Shown: positions 12,901 through 27,900 of the stretch, piece after piece
Numbering within the stretch: the stretch's first letter is position 1
Layout of the letters: each line of letters opens with the position of its first letter
From: Tomocerus qinae
Lineage: Eukaryota > Arthropoda > Collembola > Entomobryomorpha > Tomoceridae
Reading direction: 5' to 3'
DNA length: 64,000 nucleotides
Assembly: GCA_020055645.1 (NCBI GenBank)
Contig: CM034549.1
Location: forward strand, 16,823,930-16,887,929
Notes under the pieces: generated by a model
Database searches by the model: none
The model's input: the letters and a program-made list of their open reading frames with translations, nothing else
Told to the model about the DNA's origin: nothing
Translations under genes and position numbers: made by a program

Positions 12901-15900
12901 TAAGTAAAACCATGATAATAATGTGATACGCAATTGTGATAAATATTTTAACCATATACCGGGTTTTATAAATTTTTTGTTCCAGACTCATGCAATAATT
13001 AAAAGTTAATTAGGTATGCTGGAATGAGAGTACATGTAGATAATTAAATATTATTTTTTGACACATTTGTAGAACTCCCCGTAATCCAATACAATATTCA
13101 TGAATTATGAACATGTGCTTGAAGGATGAGAATATTTAATGCGCAAAGAATAATAATTACAGTGAAAATCATACACGAAAAGAAGCGAAGGCAATGGAAA
13201 ACAACACGAACATCTAGAAACTAATGTAGTCCAGTCACAGTCCTGCTTTCCTACATCCAAAACTACCCCTTCATTGCATAAAGCCAACTTTACAATAAAT
13301 AAGATGAGCTGATTGTAAGTTTGGCTTAACTAGTGGGTACCCGCTCCACGAACGAAAATCAAGTTATCCTTCAACGAAATGCAAACTTATTGAGAAATTG
13401 ACGCTTAGTCAGACTTACGTTCATTCCTTTATTTCTGTGTCTAGATCTGGAGGAGGATTTTTTTCCTCCAGAAACACTCTGGGAACCTTCTCTCCTCCCA
13501 CTTTCACTCTTTTCTGCTCCGATAGCTCCAATTCGTGTTGAACTGCTAAGATTGGCATTGTTGTTATTTGTCTCGTCTTCTGGAACTGATTTCAGAACTG
13601 ATTTGTAGCTATGGGATGAAATATTTCCACCTCCTGTAATTCGGGCGTATTCTGCAGGTGGGGAGCCACTCGTTTGACTATCTGACATGCTGGCATGACC
13701 CGAAGACCCGTCTGATGAAGATCCGCCAGTGTTACACCGTTGATTATTACTACCGCTATTTAAGATCCTCATTTCTTCCATGCTTAAATGCTGTAGGATA
13801 TTCCGTCGGCGGGATTTTAATTTCGACGAAGGGGCTGAATGCCTAGATTTCCTAGGAGTAGATCCTGTAAAACAATTTTAAACACTACATTAAAGTAATC
13901 ATTATCACATTTCCCTTTGTCTACCGTTTATTTTATACCTAGCCGTTTTCGTCATTATTTCACAGAACTACAAGAAAGAAGAATACTTTGTTTTTGGGCA
14001 ATTTGCATAGAATTTAAATTATATTTCTGTGTCTATGTCTAACCCTAGTCTACTGCATATACCCAACATATGCATACTAGTTATATGCAACATCATGCAG
14101 TACAGTGTATTTTATCAGTGGAGAAATCTCTGCATGGAGAACCTGATTTTAAACGAATCCAAACTGCCCACACTTCCCTTCTCTCCTGCTTCTCATTCCA
14201 AATGCTAACCCATTCTAAATAAACTGTGATTGTTTAACCCTTTTAAAACGTTTCACTCTGCATTCCGTCTGTCTGATGCAAATTCCAACTTACTATGTAC
14301 ACAAACAGGCGGAATAATAGTTTTGGCTTCTCTCTAGCGTCAGCGCTGTACTTATTTTCCCATATCTTTTGAATCTGTGAACTGTGCTATGTTAGTTCTG
14401 TGATCTCTCCTACAAAAACGATGCTATAAATTATAGTTAAAATATTACAATGCAATCTTATGCAATACACTCACTGTATTACACTATGCAATCGCATTTC
14501 ATTTCGTGGCATCCCATATTTCAGATCCGACAGTGGGGAGAGAGAAAGAGTATTCTAGTTGCATACTCACTCTGCCCTAGCTATAAATTTTTCCGAAAAA
14601 TACTAGTGTCCAAACCACATGCTATGCTAATGCTAATCCAACAAACCCGGTGCATTTGTGTTTTCCTCGATTCTTTTCATGTTACATCTACATATCAAAC
14701 GTGGTACTTTATACTATACGAGACGACTACGTAATAATAATACAATAAAATCCCGTCTCCCGTGTCATCATCATCCAACTAACCTTATTACAGGTTATTT
14801 GAGATAGAATAACCTTTTGTTTCCCTTATATATTATTTCCTTTGCGCTTTTCTCTTTTTAACAAAAAACTATTACTTCACAGAGTGTAACTTGAGTTATT
14901 GCCTCCATATAACCTTTACACCTCTTTATTGACAAACTTTGCAAGTTTAATGTTTTAATGTAACCAGACCAGCGACAAAGCAGACACGTCTCAATTTCGT
15001 TTATTTATACGGAACATCTCTCTCTAAACACATTATGAAACCATACTGGGTTTCATTCCCTCTATGCCACGCTCTACGACATCCTGGTTATGCGATAGCC
15101 ATTCAAACCAACCAAACCTAATGTAAAAATGTAATGAATCTAACGAAATGCTAGTCGGTGGCTGTGGTTAAAGTGTCAAAGTGTCACCTAAGCCGTATGC
15201 CCTTGCAAAAAATTGTCGTCTTACTTGTATGGACATTTTATTACTTCTCTGACTTTCTTCGTCTCAATAAACACAACTTTTACATCGAAGGGATATCTAC
15301 TACTTAGCACAGATACTTATTAACTGCAGAAATAAATACCATGCACATTCACATTGCATTCTCTGATCAAAATACATTACACGCTACACACGCCACAACA
15401 AAACATTAAGAAAACTATAAAACTACATACATGGACATGTAACAGATATAAAACAACGTATAAAGATATATTATTGACATTTGTTATAGTACAAGCAATA
15501 TTTTTCTCGTTCTGGAATAGTTTTTATGGTCATCCGTATAGAAAAAATGGATATTGCATTACCTGCATTTGCAGTTTGTAGAGAAACTGTGCCAGCGGAA
15601 GCTCCTAGAGTAAAATCTCCATCAGAAGTAGAACTTCTCCCCAAAGAACTGCAGTCAGTGGATTCCGCTCCGCTTTTCTGCGTTCCAGTTGGCGTGCTAG
15701 GCATGATTTTCGGAGAGCCAATAGTTGCGCCGTTATTTTCATCACCAATATTAATATTATGGTTGTTGCTACTGTGGTTATGAACGTTTACATCACTGAT
15801 GGCACTGGGAGAGACGACTCGATTTGGATTATTATTATTTTCAGGGAGATTTTTTGATGAGATGACAGCGGCAAGCCTTTCTTTGTTCTCTTTCGCGATT

Positions 15901-18900
15901 TCTGCGGGACTTTTGATTCTGTCATACTCTGGGCTTTCTTTAGGGATTTCTACCAAAGTTTTAATAGGAGGAACACCATTAGACACTGTAGGAGGGGTAG
16001 CTGGTGGTAGAGGTGCGGTTGGTGGAAGAGGGAGTCCACTTTCAAAACCATTTATGTTTCCGTTTATTTTTTCGGGTTTATTAGGTGCAACAGAGAGTCC
16101 ATTAGATAAATTATCGAAGCTAAGATTTTTCACAGCAGGGGAAGATGACATAATAGAATTTTTAGCGTTATTAACGATATTATATGAATTTGAACTAGTT
16201 TCCATAATGGGTTTAGTATGAGTTTGCTCTCCGAAGTCGATGTTTGTACTAATTCTGGGTGCATACTGTTGTTGAAGATTATCTACACTTTTCCACTCGA
16301 CACGAACTCTGGGTCTTTGTTGTTGTTGTTGACTGTTGACATGGTTTGCTAAAGAAGATGGCAAAGGTGCGGAACTGGGAATAAAACCTATTGAGGGTAA
16401 GTTCGATTTTTGAATTGGATTTGTTGGCTCAGAGTAATATGGCACGTTGGATGAACTACCATTACAACTAGAACTAAGAAGATTCCCACTACTTCCGAAC
16501 CCATTATGGGACAAAGGGGTTTGCAAGCTGAGAGGAATTTGCTGATTTGGTTGTGGCGAGAGAAACAATCGCTTCTGGGCTGATTGTTGGTGTTGTTGTT
16601 GTTGTAAATTTTGTTGATGATGTTGCAGTTGAAGGAGCTGCGGGAGATTTGGCACTGAGCGCTGATTTATATTGAAAGCAGAGGAAGAAGGTGTAATGGA
16701 ATTAACATCCCTGAGGTTTCCATTGGAGTTTTTATGGATATTGCCATTTGTATTCGCAGGGGAATTGTTTGCATAGGTCGGATGGTGTAGAGCTATTGAC
16801 TTCATCATCATAGGAGAAGAGGATGACAGCATGGAACTATTAGTACTTGATGGCCGAGGAGGCAACGGCTTCAGATGAGCTGGAGATTGAGAACTAATTG
16901 GTGACGGAGAAATCCCTGTTGGTGTTGACGAAGAGGATAAAGAATGGAGCAAAGGTTTTGCTGGAAGTATCGGAGGATTAATAGCAGTTGGACTCAGCAA
17001 AGGATTTTCTATTCCTGCAGGGTGTTCCGCTCCGATGGCAGAGCGCCGCATGTCCACCAACCTGTTACAACCACAACAAATAAACAGACAGTGAATAAAA
17101 ACTTCTTTCAACTATATTTACTACTACATCTCCGAACAAACGCACCACGATCCACTGGCACTAATAAAATGACTGCTAAATGGAAATTATTTATGATTGC
17201 GCGGAAAAAACCTTTTCTCATCTTGGCTTTTAACTTCACTTCACTTGACACAATAAAATGGAGGTAATTTAAGTAGTATCTGATTACGAGTAGGTATCTT
17301 TGTTTCCTGATATAAATGTCATTATGTTATGTTGATATCCCTTGAGATTGCTTCTCTTCTCACTCAGTCACATTGCACACACAGATGCTTTTAGAGAGTT
17401 GATAAATAAGAAAGTACAGAAAACAAGGAGACAGAGACGGAGGTATCTATTGTACAACAAAGCAAACGAGGGCAGAGACAAAGTTCAGCCAGACTAATGT
17501 GATGTGGAAGTGAAGGTGATAAATTAGTGTGACTCTGACTTGACACTTAATCCGCAATTCTAGAAAATAAATTAGATCTCAATAGCTAATTCTTTGACTT
17601 TACTTGACGTGAGATTTGAATTTGCAGAGAACCTCAGCTAAACTGCTAAAGTCAAACCAAAGCACAGCCGAAGAAAGAATGATATCAACTTCAAAGACTA
17701 GACTACCTAAACTAACCCTTGGCAGGGCAGGATCAGTTCGCTTAGCTTACTTATGCACTTAGTTTATAATATATACAAGTACATACATAGTTAGTTAGCT
17801 CCTTCTCCTCTTGACTTGACTGCACACATACATTAAGTATACACTAATAAGCAACTGCTGCACTCCTATATGTATAAACTATACATGCATACACATACAT
17901 ACTGCACTTGTGCAAAGAGGAGACTTTTCTTCTTGTCAGTTAAACTAAAAGGTATATCTTTACCATAACGAATATCATTAATGCTGATAATGATAGGAAT
18001 AGAGTTTCTTTCTATCTCCACCATACTTTCTATCCATCTATCTATAAGATATTGATATGATACGTAATAATATGTATTTACGTAGGTACAACCACATGAA
18101 TATTTTTCATTACACTGTGCCACTGCTTTCTATGTAGTGTAGTATTATAGTAGAGTCTGCAGAAACTGGAACTAGAACATGGAATGAAAAATGAAATGGG
18201 GAAGCTACGTTGATATTATGATACAACCCAATGGGTGTACTGTAATTAATCTCGACTATCCCACTTGGCTCCCTATACCACAATCTACCTATCTTATACT
18301 CCTAAATATGTTTATACTGATTAGACTACCCTTATATATGATATAATATATTCTAACGAAGAAGCTAAGGTTCTCGTTTGTACAGCGACCCACCATACTT
18401 AAGGTTCTGTGCATGAAATGAAGGTTCGTACAGCAATCCTTCTCTCCAAATGCCTCTTAGCACTTTTTAGTGGGCATCTTCCGTGCAGCTAAAAGCCTCA
18501 GAGGTGTGTGAGTGTGAGACAATGCACTTAAATTGCAATGTATGTGTTCGTCAAATCAAGTCCAGTCTCTGAAGATATGCAGACATAGCTATTCAGACAG
18601 AAAACTAAAAACTACTAATATATTAAATGCGTGTACATAATTACACTTGTGAATCAGCATACACAAACTTTAACATGCATGTAATAAATGTAGCTACCTA
18701 ATAAGTATACTGATACAGACTTACTTACTAAGTGTAGTTTGACTTGAATTTATCAGAACAGTTGCCTTTTATCAAATTGCTAGAGAAAATCTACAATCAT
18801 TACAGCAGTGGCACTTTTGCACGACTTTTGTTACACTTAGGTCGTTTCATGTTGGTATGCTGTGCATTAGACTAATAGTAATAATAAAGTACAGATAGGT

Positions 18901-21900
18901 AGATTTCCTAAAGTTAAGGAATATTTTTATTCGAATAATTACATTTTGATATCTAAATGGTGTATAAGTTATGCTTATATGAAACATTTTTTCCCACTGT
19001 CTCACTAACACACTATACAGGAAGGCACAAAATGCATATTAATGTCATGCACAGTTGTTTTATGTTACTTTAGGTTTTGTCTACTCCTATATAGTCATCT
19101 AAACTTGTACTAAGTGATGATACAGAAAAGAAGATATCAATACAAGCTAAGTGGAGAGTTCAGCTGATACTATGCCCATATTTATGCTAATTTATGGCTA
19201 TAGCAGTTATAGTAAATCCCTCTCAATTTTTTTAGATACGATCGCCAGACCTTGTGCTGACTACCTTCTCAACCTAATAATTTGTTTCTAAAGTAGTAGT
19301 AGTGTGTACATAGCTACTGCCTGTTTTGTCAGGTGAATTTTCCTTTGCCATTGGGGACAATACAAATACATTGCAAATAAATACAAACGCTATTGTCTAC
19401 TATTTATGTTGTGTGGTTTGTGATATGAAGAGCAAATCAAGGAATATCAAGCTGGTTTCTCTAGAATGAATTGAAATGTGTATTCAATTTCAACAAAAAC
19501 GTAGAGGACTGCTCTGCAGTTGTTCCTTCTGTTCACTCTACTAATTAAATCCTATTCGGGGAAAGGTTTCCGGTAGAAGGTCGACAAAAAATTCTCAGAC
19601 AGTAATTTCCCTTGCAAATTCTACGAATTTAATTCTATAGACATTTTAAATAGTCGCTTAATTGCTAGGAAAATCATTAGTTTCATTACAGTAAGTCAAC
19701 AATACCTGATGTTATTGCAATACCAATGTCTGTAAGGAAAGTTGTAGTCAAAAGCATTGCAATAGGGAAAATAAAAAGTGCATTTTGCATGCAATGCAAT
19801 GGATTGCTAATTCCAATGTATACACGCTACTCTTTTTTATTTAGTACAAGAGTGCAGTGTGTGTAGTAGGTACGCAGACCTCAAGAATCCCTGCAGAGCC
19901 TAAACTAAAGTAAAGCAAAGCAAACATCTGCTAAAGTGATGATTCACCTGCTGCTCTCTTCAAGATGATGAACTCTTTAAATAATCTACTACACTTACGG
20001 GTACTCTTAGAAAAAGATCACATCACAACTTGCATCTTACGACGACTACATAATAATGCTGACAGATATTACACACACATACAAACTAGCTACATGTTTT
20101 CCGAACATTACATTTCATCCCGTATGCACACTACACGCATACAGATAAACTGCAGTGCAATGTATTCTCTACGACGTGACTTGACCTCAACCTTTTAAAA
20201 CAAGAAATCGTACAAAACAAGACCACAATGGAAAGCAGAGCTATAAGTTGCTTGTCAAGAAACCAACATATTTATATTGACAAAATCATTTTACCTTAAA
20301 AATATTAATACACATTCTAACAGCTATGCCCTACTCTTCGACTAGAACTCAATATTTTACTATTTTCAATATTTACCAACATCCAATTTTTCTGTAAGTC
20401 CGATCTACAAAATATAATCAACTATTTAATATTTAAATCCAAAATCAAACCAAGAGACCTGAATCTATTACATTACAGACATTGCGTCTAATAATCATAG
20501 ATTGCCAAGTAATGTAAGAAAAATGCAAACATAAGACTGGCCCAGTGAGACGCAAGACAAGGTTTGCGTGGCTCCCTTTTCCTCTGGTATTTCTATTGTA
20601 TGCGGTGGAAATATGTAAATCAGTTTTTCTAAAGAATTAAATGGAATACGCCGATAGAATCTTTAGAAATGCACACTCGATTGCTTTAATACTAATAACC
20701 AACATGCAAAATGAAACACATATTAATATTATTACATCAGATTACCTACTGGCCTGGGCTGGTATTATAAAATACCATCGTGAACTAATAATACATAATA
20801 TAAATTCCCGTGCATTCCTATGTATAGTAGTAAAGTCCGAGTTGCATATTATCACGTAATACAGAAATATGTAGATATATATATTTCTGATGTGAAAATG
20901 TTTAATGTTGGCAGGAAAGCAAAAAGGTGGGATGCTGTGTCTATGATGTTTAAAAGCTCCTGGTGCTTTTTCCTAAGAAAGGTGAAGGTGAGTGTATTGA
21001 AGTGGAGTGGTGAGTTGTAAGTCGAGAAAGATATGTGCAAGTTCAGTTCGTTTCGAAGGAAAGGATAAAAGTTGAATTGAATTCTATTGAAATGAATTGT
21101 AGGGTGGAATGGGTGTTGCTTAACTGCAAATCAGTCGTTAATGAAATGACCTGATCAGGAATCGCAATCGCCGTCATGAATCAAGCCACACATACCTACA
21201 TACATAAAGATACACTCACCACTAAAATACAATGCACAGGCATTTATTTACATATTACAAGCTACGTATTTAGTAGGATTAGTCTACTCCCAGTGAGCAG
21301 AGTGTGCATGTTATATAAAATGCGTGCACCAATGTTCTCCTTATGTTTGTGAACATCTTCGATCAGATTACTTACCTTAGCTTACGGACGACAATATAAT
21401 GTAATCCAATCTAGCATGTACTAATACTGCCATAAGATAAGATACCTCTGGCTCTGTCCCGTCTGACTAGGTACTACATACCTAAACATAAATTCATACA
21501 ACAACTACTCACCAAACCACAAAAAAACTTGGCTACCTTCCTCACCTACAAATTTGCAATGAATTTGCCAATAGTCTGTCTTTTCTCTATCTCTATTATT
21601 TCCATAGACTTTATATTCACTAATTCAAGTTAGGATATGCATTAGTACCTATTTAATAATATTATTGACAGCAAATCCCCGTTAGCTGAACAGACAAGGT
21701 AGCTCAATCGGGCAATAGGCAACAAAAAATTCAGCCACTGACTAATGCTTACTAATACCTTTATCTTGTTATCTGACATACAAGTAAAATTGCATGCGAA
21801 CAAACTTATTGGAAACTACTTGCTACATATGTTACCTATTAATCTGTTACTAAATACATTCTACATGTAGGTAACGCACATTTGCTACTTAGCAGCCCCT

Positions 21901-24900
21901 TCTATGTTATTATGATGATATGAAATCTCCTCTCAATCGTGTTCGCAGAAAATGCAATACTGGTATTACGACTACTCGTGCATGTATTGTGATTGTACTA
22001 ACATACTTACGGGTGAACAGTATTTAATAAGTAAAGCTCACACTCTATGTCTATGTGTTTATTACGCTAGGGATGAGACTTTTAATCCATTAGTACGGAA
22101 CTTTAATTTAGTCACTACCTATTTTGTCTGCGCAAGGTCATAAACAATAGCCATAGGTTGATTTTTCTAAGGTTTATATTGTCTCAATGTGATAAAGTTA
22201 TTTGAACTGCATTTAAAAGCATGGTTTTATGGCCTAATGTGTTATTAAGTGCTAGGCTGTGTTCAATAGAGTACAGAGTGCAGTGCAAGTGGCACTGGGT
22301 TACGTAAGGTTAGGAAGTCAAGTTTCCATTGTGCATTTACTTACACAATCCTGTCTTGTTACTATTTATTCAATCAATTCATGCTAATAAAGAAGGGATG
22401 AGCGCAACTTGACCGCGCCACGAAGTCGCAATCTAATGTGTAATATCAGTGCAAAATGCAACTCTGTGTCAGCAGCAAAAGCATATAAAACAGCTTTTTT
22501 TAATTTACACATGCAATTCTATGTAAATGGGTGATACTACAGCCTTACTTACGCAGGACTCCCGTTACAAACTGATAACTTAAGTAAAGGAACAACTTAA
22601 GCTCTTAGGGATAAGGATTAGGGAAGCTATCCTCGATAATGATGACTGCTCTCTTGTGTCTCGACCCTGTAAATGTGTATTATCTCCTAATAATTAGATA
22701 CAGGCCTATTTACTTATCCTTAAGGTACATATCCAATGTCTTCAATCTCAAATAATAATGCATCCCAAAACTGTGCTCAATATTTTTCCTCTACACTCAC
22801 ATACCAATATTTTATACTGATAAGCTACTACCTAACACTGACTTTAACTTGCACGTGCATCCTTTATTCTTAACTATACATACATTATGTTACATTACAT
22901 CCTCCTCAACCATACATTAAGATCCATCTACTCAATTCATAATAAATAATCAAGGATTTATTAACAACCAGGAAATATTCTACTGTATTCTAAGCATAAT
23001 TCTCAACTCTAACATATTTTTGAATTTCATCCTCAAAAACCAGTTGTTTCACCCGACTCACAAAATAAAACAAATGCAATACACTAATGCAGCGGAAAGT
23101 TCACTTCACTTGTCTGCAGATCGTAACTTTGATCATGGCTAATGACAGGAGTACCTATATTATGCACTAATGGCAAAAAAATCCAACTATAGACAACATT
23201 TTCTGTGGGTCAAGTCAAGATACTTTTTATTAAACAATATTTTTACTATCCACATCTGCATAAAAATGTGTACTTTAAAAATCTTGATAGTCACAACTAA
23301 TGTCGTAATTTCATAGCTTTTAAAATTAAAACAGAGCAGATCATTTAATTATTACAATCATTACTTTGCAGATAGTGTAGTTGAATATGTATATGCTTTT
23401 TAAAACTGTAGACAGTACCTCCTGACGTAAATGTAAGTAATTAATGATAATTGTAGTAATTAATAAAGTAAATGTTTAGCAATACGATCGTAAATTATTA
23501 TGGGTACATTATTTAGATGCGATTGACCATTGCCACCCAAAAACGGATACCTAGCTATATTTAAATATGCGGAAAGAAAACCTGATTTCATATGGTAATT
23601 TAATTTAACCAATAGTATTTATTATTTATCATTAACTTTTATGACCTCGTAAGCAATAGGAGGAACCTTTTAACAACACGTCGCCACCTTATCGATTGCC
23701 TTAATTTTCATAATGAACCACGTGAAGTGGAAGGAGACACAAAATTTCTATTTACTCTTACATTGTTATTGTATTGATAATATCGAACATTTGGCTATTC
23801 TATTCCATTTTGCACTTAAGACCATTTGAAATTTATGTCAAATAATTAGTCATGCAATTGACAAAACTTTATCGCAATAATGTCGCTATTGCAAACATAA
23901 AAATGTTCACAAAATGTTTTTTTTCTATCGATGCCATTGTATCTCCAGTATAGTTTTAATCAAGTAGAAGAACAAAGCTTTTGTTTATTCTTCAAATGTA
24001 GACTCTCCAAACATGTTAATTTACATTCCATTGAGATTTAGATGTATGTTGAATTTTTCTACAATAAGTTGTCAACAATAATTTAATGAATGCAGCCCAT
24101 TCTTCTTTTGTGAATTTGTAAATTGTGTCACAATTTAGCAAATGCATTAAGTAACAATATTATTATTTCTAGTCGAATAAATATTTAGTAAATAAAAAGA
24201 TTAGATGCATCGTTGGATACCAGTGTGTGGGGATATGTGAAGAAAGAGTTACAATGAATGAATCTTTTGTTTCTGAATGAATGAATTCATGGGCTGGGTA
24301 GATATGTCTCGATATGACAACTGAATTGACGTGACAGTTCTGACGAGACAGAATATTCATTATGTCAATGTACATATGTCACGTACTTAATGTAACGGAA
24401 TGTTTATTCTTTCATATTCAGATGTCACACACCAAGTCTGCCCAAACTCTAGCAGTAATTCTTCTGTAGTCAAGTCAGGTGTGTACAGAATAAAATTAAT
24501 AGACATCATGAACACTCTGGTAGGATAAATCAACTTAACTGCATCCAATTTAGGTCTTCGCATTGCAACTGTCAAGATGTAACAGTTTTGTGCATGTAAA
24601 TACAGATAAAATGCATTTATAAATATTAATGCTCCACCCTAATGTGTGTACTATAACAGCGAAAGTAAATTGAAACACAACCTTTCAATGACATATGACA
24701 TTATTATTTTCGTCTCGAATGGCTCAGCTCTACTTACATTTTTATCAACGGCTAGTTTGACAAATTAACATAGACCAATGAATCTTTGCGCTTAAATAAA
24801 GACATACTATAACCATCATAGGCTACCATTCTTGCCAACTGGAATCCAATACAAGTGCCAACTTGTATAAATCACCCAGTTAAGTTGTGAAGCTATTTAT

Positions 24901-27900
24901 TAGTACAACCGAAATTCATACATGACAATGAAATGGTTTTTACCATCTCGAATTGGACCAGCTGCCAAACCCGATAGTATTTTGGGTCCCAATACTCCCA
25001 ACAATAGCACAAAAATTTTGAGTGCATTGTTTTGATTTTTGACATGAAGCACTTCAGGACATTCAAAAAATATAGTGCCAATTAATTTGTTACAGAGCCA
25101 CTAATGCAAGTAGAAAGAAAAAACCGATCTAATTAAAGTATATAGGTATTTTAATTTTCGTCATAAAATTACAGATCTGGTTATTGAGTTGCTCTATAAA
25201 ATTCACTACAGGATTTTCAAAATATAAGTAAAAGACAAACAGTTAAACTAAATTTTTCTCGGGGAAAAATGTTGGAACCTCCTTTTGGATTATCTATAGG
25301 CTTTTATGTCTAAAATATAGTAAGGCAAGTGAATTTAAAAGATGAAACAGTATAATATGCTAAAATTGTAAAAGGGAAGTATTAAATGTCAACGATATGC
25401 GATAACAACTAAGACTTTAAGTATAAGACTCTCCGACCAATTCCCATCCGCTTAAAATTCATTTAGATGGCCGTTGTGCAGTAAGCCAAGTTGGGCAAGT
25501 AATTTTTACCGTTAATCAATATTTACGGCAATAGCTAGCGACATTAATTTTCAATTGGTAATAATGAGCTGAGTAAGCTGCGTAGAGTAGCTGAGAAAGA
25601 TTGAAAGGCAACTGGAGAGATAAGCTGATTTTCTCACAAGCAATCAGGAACAGTAGAATCCTTGTACGGCAATTTCATGAGTCTTAAAATCCCATGAGCC
25701 GACATTCTTATGTTCTTGTTCCCGTACGAACTAACTATTCAGAATAAAAAGAAAGCCTAAGAAATTCTGTAATAAAATGATGGACTACCAATAAGTCTTG
25801 GATGTGTATAGGATATACATAATGGCAATCCCCTTACAAAGTACGGCACGTTTTTCACAATTAGCGAAGAACCTGCGGAAGGTAAGGACCAACATACACG
25901 ACAAGATGTATCCCCATGCTCTAATCGTTAGCTTAATGAGCCAAGATGTAATGTAATACAATAATGCATGTAAGCACCTAAGATTTATGACAATTTTATT
26001 ACACAAAGTACTTTGTTAAGATTCTAAACTCATTATACCCTACTGCACAGTACAAAACAACAACCATTTAGTTTACTATAGAAAGCATTTGTATATAAAC
26101 TTCAATAGCAAGGACTTCTAATAGGTACCTGTAGTAGTAGTAGCATATCTATAGTTTGTGGGTACAACAATAAAATAAATGTAATAAAAATGCGGAGTTA
26201 AAAAATGACTAGCTAAATGAAATGTTATCTGAGGCATAAGTGCATATTAGCAGGGAAAAGCTGTATTGTCAATTGGAGTGAAGAACAAGTGTAGATATAA
26301 TTTGTTGCTTGACTTGAATATGAGCAATTATAAGGAGAATACAAACGAGCTATTTCAACTGTGATAATGATGTTATCTCTATGATTCGAGTAATCTTGAG
26401 CTAAAGATTCTCCGAGCGTTTATTACACAACACAAAAGTCGAATAATTGCCAGTCAGTCGCATAAAATATGGACGAGTGGACTCAACTTGAATTTTCAGT
26501 TGGAGCTAGTCAGAGCAAAGGAACTCAGGCTGCACTGATAGATGGTATCGTATGAGTCGTATTGCTGTCAAGATAGACAGAGTCACGCTGAGAGCTCGCA
26601 AGTCATCCCAAATCAACAGAATTCTCCCATCTGTCTGTCTACTTTCTTGTAAAATCCCAACTATAATATTCAATATCTTGGCTCGATCCGGTCTTGGGCA
26701 ATTATCTAGTTAGAAACATCTCTTTTGCCACATTGACTCACATTAGTATTACAATATGTCTTAGTGAATTCAATTCAGCAGTGGATCTGTACTGTATAAC
26801 TACCATAATGGAGATGGTGATGAGCGTCATAAAACTGAATTGTAAAATCACTCACTGCCCTATAGACATGAATCGTGGCAGTGTTAATTCCTGATTATTA
26901 GCATCACAGTTACTGTTACTGTTTTATTATTATGCAAATACATTCATTTTACCCTTTTCAAACATTCAGGTAACGCAACTACCAATAAAACATTTTCCCA
27001 ACTATATACATACTCCCCAATCAACTTAAATGGAGAAATTACATAAAGGATGGAAGAAAGTTCTCGTAACTGTAAAAGCAAATTTTCGTACAGCAGTAGT
27101 CATTTGCCTTCATTTTTATTGAACATTAAATCAAATCGCTATTCACATGTCAGGTGTATTTACAACATTTGATGATGGCAGTGAACAAGCTCCAATTCTA
27201 AATGAATGTCTAATAATCCTCCCTAATTGATTCAGGAATCGATAGAATGGCAAATTCGTGGTCCTCATTTTTAGTTATTATTGCAATTAAATAGGTTAAA
27301 GCGGAAGGGTCACGGAGGTCAGGTAAGTCAGTAGCTAACACGCAACACCTCCTCTCTCCCTTATTACCATAAGATATAGGTAATATCATCAATGTCAATA
27401 TAGATTACATAATTATCTATAGAGTCTTCATTTTCTGATCGTGTCAGGTTTTGATCTGATTCCGTGTTAATAGGTAAGTAAAGTCAGTATGCTAATTTTC
27501 ATAACATTAGATAACAGTCCTCTTTAATTGTTTTCAGAGCAGGTATTGCCTTTTCCTACGTGTGCTATTTTTTTCCTGTTTCTTGAGCATAATTAATTGC
27601 AGCTAATGCTCTATATGTAAATAAAAGGTATGAGATTTGAGGATTTGAATTTAATTAATTATATTTTTCACGTTAATAATAACAGTGTGCTAACTGTATG
27701 TGCCAAGTTGCATAACAAACCTACTATGCTTCATTTACGGTACTTTTATCCATTAGACTCACCTGCTACTTTTATAATGTATGTAACCACTTAATCCACG
27801 TACAATCCATTTCCTATAACAATTATTCAGATGCGTAATTAGTCCATGTGTCTCGCCGAGAAAAAACGACGACAGGACAAGACAAGCTACTGTAGATTTA

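Noticed and set aside
15526..16221. Plus-strand open frames of 85 and 140 codons
   Set aside because: They are exactly antisense to exon 2 of the ABTB gene and stay open because of its codon bias; they show no start context or splice logic of their own.
17062..17111. Start of the ABTB protein at ATG 17111 (MKEVFIHCLFICCGCNR)
   Set aside because: The extra residues are the pyrimidine-rich tract of a good 3' splice site, and a phase-matched upstream exon exists at 31332.
20866..20893. Short hairpin (CAGAAATAT ... ATATTTCTG) as a microRNA precursor
   Set aside because: The stem is only 9 bp with an AT-rich loop, too short for a microRNA hairpin, and it matches no microRNA I know.
27210..27398. 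Minus-strand open frame reading VLATDLPDLRDPSALTYLIA
   Set aside because: It looks mildly coding-like but lacks a usable splice donor or acceptor in frame, and I recognise no family.
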